From: JAMLHH01 sp035515235
Lineage (GTDB): Bacteria > Bacteroidota > Bacteroidia > Chitinophagales > JADIYW01
Direction of reading: 5' to 3'
DNA: 64,000 nucleotides
NCBI GenBank assembly: GCA_035515235.1
Contig: DATJBS010000054.1
Location: forward strand, 62,001 to 126,000
A program made the position numbers and the translations under genes. How positions within the stretch are numbered: the stretch's first letter is position 1; every line of letters begins with the position of its first letter. Shown here piece after piece: positions 26,931 through 33,854 of the stretch. Under the pieces are notes generated by a model. It was not told where the DNA came from. It made no database searches and was given only the letters and a program-made list of their open reading frames with translations.

Positions 26931-27395
26931 ATGAAAAAGACAAAATTATGGATAGCAATATGTGTTTTTGCTGTCGCATCAGGATGTTCAAAAGAAATAC
27001 CTGAACTCTTAAATGAACCAATTGTCATAGATGAACCAATAAACGAGCCAATTGATGAACCAGTTGATACCATTATGCAAGTAGAAGACTCTATCAATGC
27101 AAAAAGAATCATAGGCAGCTGGGTAGTGACTAATCCTGAATTAACTTATGGTAGAATTGACACCATCGTATTTACAGGAGATTATAGAGTGGAAAAGCAT
27201 TTCTTTTTTAATGGATGGAAGTATTATGTCTCTGACAACAGAATTGAATTTTATAATGATGAAAAAGGTTCTAGAATTTGGTATCCATATTTAATAGAAA
27301 ACTCAAATAAAATGATTTTATATAGATTTATCCATGGGGCTACGTCATCCTATGATATAGATATCCCATTTACTAAAATCAGTGATGACTTATGA
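26931..27395 (+). CDS. Small lipoprotein, lipocalin-like, unknown function
   Basis: 154 aa. Signal with lipobox Cys19 (VFAVASGC). A short repeated acidic linker (NEPIVIDEPINEPIDEPVD, about 28-46) leads to a domain beginning RIIGSWVVTNPELTYGRIDTIVFTGDYRVEKHFFFNGW, which resembles the small lipocalin-like lipoproteins of Bacteroidota (K/RxxGxW start, beta strands). Its stop overlaps by 4 bp (ATGA) the start of a truncated secreted-protein gene, so it once headed a two-gene operon. The pair is bracketed by two colinear repeat islands. Confidence 0.7.
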   Translation: MKKTKLWIAICVFAVASGCSKEIPELLNEPIVIDEPINEPIDEPVDTIMQVEDSINAKRIIGSWVVTNPELTYGRIDTIVFTGDYRVEKHFFFNGWKYYVSDNRIEFYNDEKGSRIWYPYLIENSNKMILYRFIHGATSSYDIDIPFTKISDDL

Positions 27396-27556
27396 AATTA
27401 GGAATAATATCACTAATAATATTTTCATTTGCAAAAATGTGTTTTGCTCAAGAAAATGAGAAAGCATACTATTATTATAAAGGCGAGAAAATAAGCCTAC
27501 CCATCAGCAAAACAAGATTGGTCCGAAAATGTTGGTCGCTGAGGTCTACTATTTAA
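27392..27556 (+). pseudogene. Truncated 5' fragment of a secreted protein gene, cut by a repeat element
   Basis: 54 codons. The start overlaps the lipoprotein stop (ATGA). MKLGIISLIIFSFAKMCFAQ is a clean signal peptide, followed by ENEKAYYYYKGEKISLPISK, which recalls the mature N-terminus (YYYYxGEKIxLxxxK) of large T9SS-secreted proteins, including subtilase-like ones, in this phylum. After codon 45 the sequence becomes the GGTCGCTGAGG repeat (27533-27543), adding about eight foreign residues before a stop. No continuation of the original gene is visible downstream before the convergent S41 gene, so the rest has been lost. The parent family is inferred from memory of similar N-termini. Confidence 0.6.
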
Positions 27557-27716
27557 TTCATCATGCTTTCTTACTTATAGATTGCTTCGTACATCGCAAT
27601 TACGTATCTTTTCGTACATCGTACTTTTAACTTTGTACTTTTTTGTGATGCATACTGCATGACATAGTCTACAAATTAGCACATTAACTCATTGACACAT
27701 CAGTACATTCACCAAT
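27525..27716. repeat. Mosaic intergenic repeat island 2
   Basis: It repeats modules of island 1 in the same order: AAAATGT(T)GGTCGCTGAGG...ACTATTTA (27525-27556), then AGATTGCTTCGTnnnTCGCAAT (27579 on), TTTTCGTACATCGTACTT, GCATGACATAGT and AAATTAGCACATT (to 27685), ending in CATT-rich words before the S41 stop. Together with island 1 it forms a direct-repeat frame around 26854-27524. Confidence 0.75.
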
Positions 27717-29294
27717 CTACTCTTTCAAAATTTTCTTATAATTCTTGTCTTTCATGACCTCCAAAGCTTTATTATAAATTGGATCTAAATCGTTAATGAT
27801 TTGATAGTAAGCTTTAGAATTAAATAAATACTGAGCCACCATAGCTTTGAGTTGCATCTTCATATTAAAGATACTGACATCATAACTCTCTTCAGATTTG
27901 ATTTCTTTGGATTCTGCATGTTTTAAGAAGTCTTCCCATAAACCATCTTCTACGCTAAAGTTTTTGATGAACGTCTGTAAATTAGAATATTTTTTGTTCA
28001 AATCATTTCTGTGTTCATTCACATATTTCAAAGTGAATTTAGAAAATGCTCCTGATCGTAACAATTGACTATAAAAATCTGATCTCCAAGAAGTATCGGC
28101 AGGTACATAAACATCTGGCATCACACCTCCACCTCCATAAACCACTCTTTTCTTATTGGTATAATAAGGTGTAGAATCAGAAAGCACCATTTTGCTGGCG
28201 TCAAATAATTCACCACTTTCAAATCTATCTATAAAATCTTCTGCATATTTCAGTGAACCACCTTTATATGGCCGTTGAATAGATCTTCCGCTTGGAATAT
28301 AATAATGCGCCATTGTCAATCTCACCGCAGAGTTATCAGGTAAGCCATATCCTTTTTGAACCAATCCTTTCCCATATGTTCTTCTACCCACTAAAACTCC
28401 TCTGTCCCAATCTTGAACTGCTCCAGATACAATTTCACTCGCACTAGCACTAGAGCCATCTATCATGATGACTAACTTTCCTTTTTCGAAATCTCCTTTT
28501 TCTTCAGCATTAAAATCTTGTCTCGGTTGAGCTCTACCTTCTGTATAAACGATCAACTTATCGCCATCTAAAAACAAATCTGCTAAGTTTTGAGCTTGAT
28601 TTAAATAACCTCCACCATTACCTGTGAGGTCAAAAATCAAATTTTTCATTCCTACGCTTTTTAAAGAATCTATAGCAGTTTGTACTTCCTTAGAAGCTGT
28701 TGCTGAAAATCTAGAAAGCTTGATATAACCGACATTATCTGTAGCCATATATGCTGCATCTAAAGCATACAATGGAATTTTATCTCTAACTATCAAAAAA
28801 TCTAAAATCTTAGACTCTCCATCTCTCTTCACTCCTACGACTACTTCTGTTCCTTTAGCTCCTCGAAGCATTTTGAAAACGATTTCATTAGTCACACCTG
28901 TGCCTGCAACAGTATCTTGATCTACAGTAACAATTTTATCGCCATCTTGAAGACCTACAAGCTGAGACGGCCCACCAATAATGACATGTACTACATTAAT
29001 AGTGTCATCAATAATATTAAATTGAATGCCTACTCCTTCAAAATTCCCTTCCAATGGCTCATTGGCTTTCTTCAAATCTTCCTGACTGAGATAGACTGAA
29101 TGAGGATCTAATTGCTCCAAAATATTGCTAATACCTATTTCAACTAAACTATCTATATTGACTTCTTCCACATATTGTGATTCAAGAAGCCTAAGGAAAT
29201 AATTCATTTTTTGTATTGCATCTTGTGCAAATACGGAAGAAATATTGAAAAATATAATGGTAATGAGAAGAGGTAATCTAAAATATTTGTGCAT
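27717..29294 (-). CDS. S41 family C-terminal processing protease (CtpA-like)
   Basis: 525 aa. Signal peptide MHKYFRLPLLITIIFFNISSVFAQ. An N-terminal helical region (DPHSVYLSQEDLKKANEPLEG) precedes a PDZ domain at about 80-165 (GVGIQFNIIDDTINVVHVI, SQLVGLQDGDKIVTV) and the S41 core: DLTGNGGGYL, catalytic Ser in DGSSASASEIVSGA (about 283) and Lys in TYGKGLVQ (about 309). The C-terminal 150 residues are helical. It cleaves proteins near their C-termini in the periplasm, acting on envelope substrates. It is monocistronic, preceded by a 138-bp gap. Confidence 0.93.
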   Translation of the reverse strand: MHKYFRLPLLITIIFFNISSVFAQDAIQKMNYFLRLLESQYVEEVNIDSLVEIGISNILEQLDPHSVYLSQEDLKKANEPLEGNFEGVGIQFNIIDDTINVVHVIIGGPSQLVGLQDGDKIVTVDQDTVAGTGVTNEIVFKMLRGAKGTEVVVGVKRDGESKILDFLIVRDKIPLYALDAAYMATDNVGYIKLSRFSATASKEVQTAIDSLKSVGMKNLIFDLTGNGGGYLNQAQNLADLFLDGDKLIVYTEGRAQPRQDFNAEEKGDFEKGKLVIMIDGSSASASEIVSGAVQDWDRGVLVGRRTYGKGLVQKGYGLPDNSAVRLTMAHYYIPSGRSIQRPYKGGSLKYAEDFIDRFESGELFDASKMVLSDSTPYYTNKKRVVYGGGGVMPDVYVPADTSWRSDFYSQLLRSGAFSKFTLKYVNEHRNDLNKKYSNLQTFIKNFSVEDGLWEDFLKHAESKEIKSEESYDVSIFNMKMQLKAMVAQYLFNSKAYYQIINDLDPIYNKALEVMKDKNYKKILKE

Positions 29295-29432
29295 GTTCGT
29301 TTTGAAAATTTCTATATAAAGCTAAGGATTGTTTTTTCTTTCACAAGTCCATTCATTCTCTTGGAGATATTATAAGAAAAAATAACAAGAATATCTTTCG
29401 ATGAGGAAATGATAAGATGTGAGAATTAGACA

Positions 29433-30212
29433 TTATCCTCTGTCAATGTCTTTAAAGGCCAAATCATTTTGATAATAGAACAATTCCCATTTCCCATTAC
29501 AATATTCTAAGGCAGTAAGGTTTTCCACCCAATCTCCAGAATTCAAATATGTTACAGATCCTTTTTCGGTTTGTATTTTTCTGATTTGTGGTCGATGTAC
29601 GTGTCCGCATACCACATAGTCATATCCATGATCGATGGCATGTTCAATAGCTATTTCTTCAAAGTCTGAGATTTTCTTTTTTACAATGCTCTTCACACTG
29701 TCTTTAATTTTTTTAGATAGCATGACTTTATCCAATCCCATTTCTGAGCGTACAAAATTGATTAATCTATTTAGACGAATGAGGTAATCATAACTTTTCC
29801 CTCCTAATTTCGCTAGCCATCTCGCTTTATGATTCACTGATAAATCAAAAATGTCACCATGAAAAATCCAATGAGATTTCCCATCTAAATCTAAAAATAT
29901 CTCATCTCTAATTTCTAAATTATCCAATTTGAGATCTGCAAATTTTCTAACTAAATCATCGTGATTTCCAGTCAAATAATAAACTGGAATTCCTCTTCTG
30001 AGGTAGTCAAAAACTAAAAATAAATTTTCTGTGTGTTCGGGATGCCAATAATTAGAACCAAAATTCCAAATATCTAACCAATCTCCATTAATGATTAAAA
30101 TACCAGGATCTATGCTTTTTAAATAATGATTCAACTCTTTTGCACTACTTCCGTACGTTCCAAGATGAATATCTGAAATGATACATACGTCTATTGTTCT
30201 AAGTTGAGCCAT
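29433..30212 (-). CDS. Metallophosphoesterase, UDP-2,3-diacylglucosamine diphosphatase (LpxH)-like
   Basis: 259 aa. All calcineurin-like metal motifs are present: SDIHLG (13-18), NGDWLD, TGNHDD, HGDIFD and VCGHVHRP. The Bacteroidota branch of this fold (SDIHLGTYGSSAKELNHYLK) is usually annotated as UDP-2,3-diacylglucosamine pyrophosphatase, the lipid A step yielding lipid X; whether this copy or another does that job cannot be told. It has no signal peptide and acts at the inner face of the membrane. The start region diverges from the DUF4476 gene, with an AAATGTT/AACATTT inverted repeat at 30226-30245 between them. Confidence 0.85.
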   Translation of the reverse strand: MAQLRTIDVCIISDIHLGTYGSSAKELNHYLKSIDPGILIINGDWLDIWNFGSNYWHPEHTENLFLVFDYLRRGIPVYYLTGNHDDLVRKFADLKLDNLEIRDEIFLDLDGKSHWIFHGDIFDLSVNHKARWLAKLGGKSYDYLIRLNRLINFVRSEMGLDKVMLSKKIKDSVKSIVKKKISDFEEIAIEHAIDHGYDYVVCGHVHRPQIRKIQTEKGSVTYLNSGDWVENLTALEYCNGKWELFYYQNDLAFKDIDRG

Positions 30213-30359
30213 CTTTCTTAAATATAAATGTTAAATTAAACATTTGAAATAACAAACAGCTAACTTTTAATCTTTATTATATCTAGGAATATTTCTAAAA
30301 AAATGAACCACAAATAAAATGGCATAGCTATTGTTTATGACTTCTCAAATAACAATACT

Positions 30360-31088
30360 ATGAAAAAGATTTTTACACTCAGCTTAATATTATTTACTGC
30401 ATGCTCTTTAGCCATTGCCAATCCAAGAGCTTTTCCTAATAAGAATAATGGAAATAATAAGCCTATAAACGGGAACAATCAACACAATAACTCTAACAGT
30501 AATTCATCGTCTAATTATCAAGGGTCTAATCACCATAACAACAATAATAATTATGGTTCAAATCACGGCCCTTCTAATCATCACGGGAATAACCACGGGA
30601 ACAATAATAACCATTACGGAAATAACCATGGCAATAACAACAACCATTATGGGAATCATCATGGAAACCATTATCCATCATATCCAAGACCAGTAGTCGT
30701 TGTCCGTCCAAGACCAGTCATTGTAAACAGACCAGTTTATATTCCAAGACCAGTCGTGCATGTCAATGTTCCTAGACCAAATTATAATAATTATTCGTCT
30801 AATTATCAAGCATTTAATTTCAAGGACTTGATGTACACTTTGAAAAATCAAAATTTCGATTCTGATAAATTATCTATTGCACGTCAAGCTTTGAGTAATA
30901 ATTATTTCGATACATATCAAATAAGAGAAATCATGTCTGTAATGGATTTTGAGAAAAATAGAGTAGAATTTGCGAAAGATGCCTATAATAACTGCGTGGA
31001 CAAACAAAACTTCTTTAGAGTCAATGATGCATTTGAATTTTCAAGTAGTATTAGAGAGTTAGAAGATTATATTTTTACTCGTAGATAA
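30360..31088 (+). CDS. Secreted Asn/His-rich protein with DUF4476 domain
   Basis: 242 aa. Signal peptide MKKIFTLSLILFTACSLAIA. Residues about 25-105 are low-complexity Asn/His/Gly (repeats of NNHGNNNNHYG), residues 108-140 are a Pro/Arg/Val stretch with repeated RPV motifs, and residues 150-242 form a helical DUF4476 domain (FKDLMYTLKNQNFDSDKLSIARQAL, YQIREIMSVMDFEKNRVEFAKDAYN). DUF4476 is common in Bacteroidota and has no known function. The His-rich stretch could bind metal ions; that is inference. Codon repetition in the NNH tract suggests slippage-driven length change. Confidence 0.8.
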   Translation: MKKIFTLSLILFTACSLAIANPRAFPNKNNGNNKPINGNNQHNNSNSNSSSNYQGSNHHNNNNNYGSNHGPSNHHGNNHGNNNNHYGNNHGNNNNHYGNHHGNHYPSYPRPVVVVRPRPVIVNRPVYIPRPVVHVNVPRPNYNNYSSNYQAFNFKDLMYTLKNQNFDSDKLSIARQALSNNYFDTYQIREIMSVMDFEKNRVEFAKDAYNNCVDKQNFFRVNDAFEFSSSIRELEDYIFTRR

Positions 31089-31165
31089 TAATTAGAAAGG
31101 ATGCTGAAGTTTCTATTGGATTTTGTCCCGTGAATTAGTTAATTTAACCGGATAATTTCATCAAT

Positions 31166-32341
31166 ATGATACAGTACATTTCGGATGTTATACAAAAATT
31201 CGGAGGTAGAGTCGGTGGTTCTCCAGAAGAAAAAGGAGCACAAGAGTACACAGCAGAAATCTTTAAAGGGTTTTGCGACCAAGTAAAAATTGAGCCTTTC
31301 AAAAGTGCGTTGTCTGCACATTTTGAGTCTTTGAAAATTTTTAGTTTGATTTATTGGTTCACTTTGTGGTTTATGTCTACTCATTATCATCAAAGAATTT
31401 TCATCTCCTTAATTGTTTCTGGAATTGGTGCGTTGTTTTTTGTTTGGCACTTTTTGACTTATAGACATGTATTAGATTTTCTTTTCCCTAAAGAAACCTC
31501 TTGGAATGTAGAAGGTAAAATTGAACCAAAAGGTGAAGTAAAATCTACCATTTTACTAGCAGGTCACATCGATAGTGTGTATGAATTTCAATGGTGGTAT
31601 TATTTTAAATCGTTTGGTATTTTCTTAAATACAATCGCTGGTTTTGGATACGTTTTATTGCCTGTTTATTTAGGAATACTTTGGATATACACTTATTTCG
31701 CTCCACCAGAAGGCGCAATTATGTGGCCATATTATGTATTTATTGCAATTTCTCCAGCTGCTCTTTCGATGTTTTTCAAACACGGAGAAGAACCTGTAGA
31801 TGGCGCTTTAGACAATCTTTCAGGAGTGGCATTAGCTTTAGGAGTTGCTCAAGAATTTTCTAAAGAAAGATTGCAAAATACTCGTATTAAAATCATCAGT
31901 TTTGGAAGTGAAGAGCCAGCACTTAGAGGCTCATTCGCTTATGCTAAAGCTCATAAAGAAGAACTTTTAAAAGAAAATGCAGTTCTCATCAATTTTGATA
32001 CGATTAAAGAATTATCTCAGCTCACTATTATCACACAAGAAGTCAATACTTTCGTGAAGTTTCCTGAGCATTTAGTTCAAAAAATGGAAACTGCATTTCA
32101 GCAATCCTCTGTAGCTTTCAAAAAGAAACCTTTACCAATAGGAGCAACAGATGGTTCGGCATTTGCAATAAATGGTTTGCCGGCACTATCTATTATAGGT
32201 ATGGATTCTACAAAATATGACCCTTGCTACCATACGAGATTAGATAATTTAGAGCATTTAGATCCTACAGGACTAGAAGCGATGAAAACTGTAATGATTA
32301 ATTTTATAAATAATTGGGATCAAGAACAATCAAAATCTTAG
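31166..32341 (+). CDS. M28 family metallopeptidase with membrane segments
   Basis: 391 aa. The M28 zinc aminopeptidase core is split around hydrophobic insertions: VGGSPEEKGAQEYTAEIF at the start, LAGHIDSVYEF (first His/Asp), DGALDNLSGVALALG (bridging Asp), SFGSEEPALRGSFAY (catalytic Glu pair), NFDTIKEL and CYHTRLDNLEHLDPTGLEA (last His). Hydrophobic segments at about 53-90 and 150-200 suggest membrane embedding, unlike classic secreted M28 enzymes. It probably removes N-terminal residues from peptides. It is followed 3 bp later by an amidase, so the two form an operon, perhaps for amide or peptide scavenging (inference). Confidence 0.85.
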   Translation: MIQYISDVIQKFGGRVGGSPEEKGAQEYTAEIFKGFCDQVKIEPFKSALSAHFESLKIFSLIYWFTLWFMSTHYHQRIFISLIVSGIGALFFVWHFLTYRHVLDFLFPKETSWNVEGKIEPKGEVKSTILLAGHIDSVYEFQWWYYFKSFGIFLNTIAGFGYVLLPVYLGILWIYTYFAPPEGAIMWPYYVFIAISPAALSMFFKHGEEPVDGALDNLSGVALALGVAQEFSKERLQNTRIKIISFGSEEPALRGSFAYAKAHKEELLKENAVLINFDTIKELSQLTIITQEVNTFVKFPEHLVQKMETAFQQSSVAFKKKPLPIGATDGSAFAINGLPALSIIGMDSTKYDPCYHTRLDNLEHLDPTGLEAMKTVMINFINNWDQEQSKS

Positions 32342-32344
32342 TCT

Positions 32345-33829
32345 ATGAATTTTCAAGATTATGCTCAATATGACGCAATAGGTTTAGCTGAACTCATCCG
32401 TAAAGGTGAAGTGAGTGCTTTAGAAGTTTTGGAAGCGGCTATTTCAAGAACGGAACAAATCAATCCATCATTGAATGCTGTCATTCATACCTTTTATGAA
32501 AAAGCTAGAAATATTGCTATTCAACCTTTGCCCAATCATATTTTAGCAGGTGTTCCATTTCTAATGAAAGATTTAGAATTAGAATATGCTGGCGAGCCGA
32601 TGACTTATGGTTCGCAAGCCTTGAAAAATTATATTCCAAAAACAGATAGTTATACTGTCGAAAAAATGAAATCTATTGGTTTGAATATTTTTGGTAAAAC
32701 TAATACGCCAGAATTTGGAATTACTCCTTATACTGAGCCCAAAGCTAACGGAACTACTAAAAACCCATGGAATTTTAATTATAGTCCTGGAGGAAGTAGT
32801 GGAGGTTCGGCAGCGGCTGTTGCAGCAGGGATTGTACCTTTTGCAAGTGCGGGAGATGGTGGAGGATCCATTAGGATTCCTGCTTCAGCATGTGGTTTAT
32901 TTGGTATTAAACCGAGTAGAGGTCGCATCAGTTTAGGTCCAGGAAGTGGTGAAGGCTGGAGTGGATTAGTTTCTTCTTTTGCAGTATCAAGATCCGTCAG
33001 AGATAGCGCTGCTCTTTTAGATGCATTAATTGGCGCTCAACCTGGAGATCCTATTATTTTTCAAAAACCTGAACAATCTTTCCTTTCTGAACTAAATTCT
33101 GAAACTAAAAAACTAAAAATAGCATATAGTACCGAACATCCTTTTGGTCAAAAGGTAGATAAAGAGTGTATTCTAGCTATTCATAATACCGTACAATTAC
33201 TACAATCATTAGGACATGAAGTAGAAGAAATCTCTTTGCCTTATGAAGAAGCCTTATTGACTAAAACATTCTTTATGATGATGGCGGATGTAGCTGCGGA
33301 TTTAGACATCTATGGTGAGATGCGTGGTAGTAAAATTCAAAAGAATGAGGTAGAATTGACTACTTGGTTATTGAATTTATTGGGAAGATCCTATTCTGCA
33401 CGAGATTTTGCTTATGCAAGAAAACAATGGAATGTCATCTCTAGAAGATTTGGTCAAATACATCAAAATTATGACTTGTGGCTATGCCCTACTCTGGCAA
33501 GTACTCCTATTAAAAACGGAAGTTTACAAAGTAATGCAGTAGAAGAGTTTATCTTAAAAGCTGGAATTAAGTTAGGACTTGTACCATTTTTAAAAGACAC
33601 GAGAATTGTGGACACGATTGCTAAAAGGACTTTAGGATATATTCCGTATACTCCGATAGCCAATATGACTGGTCAACCTTCAATGAGTGTTCCTTTACAT
33701 TGGTCTAAAGAGGGCTTGCCTGTAGGTGTAATGTTTACAGCAAAAATGGGCGATGAAGCTACTTTATTCCGTTTGGCTGGACAATTAGAACAAGCTCAAC
33801 CTTGGAAACATAAACGACCTATTCTCTAA
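32345..33829 (+). CDS. Amidase signature family enzyme
   Basis: 494 aa, cytoplasmic. The Ser-cisSer-Lys triad is complete with family spacing: K75 in FLMKDLE, S151 in PGGSSGGSAAAVAAG and nucleophile S175 in GDGGGSIRIPAS. The C-terminal part (YTPIANMTGQPSMSVPL, GLPVGVMF) is typical. No gatB or gatC is nearby and the protein resembles the 6-aminohexanoate-cyclic-dimer hydrolase/fatty-amide type more than GatA, so it is probably a stand-alone hydrolase of small amides, not the tRNA amidotransferase subunit. It is in an operon with the M28 peptidase (3 bp apart). Confidence 0.88.
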   Translation: MNFQDYAQYDAIGLAELIRKGEVSALEVLEAAISRTEQINPSLNAVIHTFYEKARNIAIQPLPNHILAGVPFLMKDLELEYAGEPMTYGSQALKNYIPKTDSYTVEKMKSIGLNIFGKTNTPEFGITPYTEPKANGTTKNPWNFNYSPGGSSGGSAAAVAAGIVPFASAGDGGGSIRIPASACGLFGIKPSRGRISLGPGSGEGWSGLVSSFAVSRSVRDSAALLDALIGAQPGDPIIFQKPEQSFLSELNSETKKLKIAYSTEHPFGQKVDKECILAIHNTVQLLQSLGHEVEEISLPYEEALLTKTFFMMMADVAADLDIYGEMRGSKIQKNEVELTTWLLNLLGRSYSARDFAYARKQWNVISRRFGQIHQNYDLWLCPTLASTPIKNGSLQSNAVEEFILKAGIKLGLVPFLKDTRIVDTIAKRTLGYIPYTPIANMTGQPSMSVPLHWSKEGLPVGVMFTAKMGDEATLFRLAGQLEQAQPWKHKRPIL

Positions 33830-33854
33830 AAATTCGATTCTTTAAGTAAAAGAA

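Noticed and set aside
26400..27716. Insertion sequence or integron
   Set aside because: No transposase or integrase frame, no terminal inverted repeats with target duplication and no attC-like sites; only short repeat modules are present.
30226..30245. Operator-like inverted repeat AAATGTT/AACATTT
   Set aside because: A 7-bp AT-rich palindrome is expected by chance in this composition and no regulator gene is adjacent.
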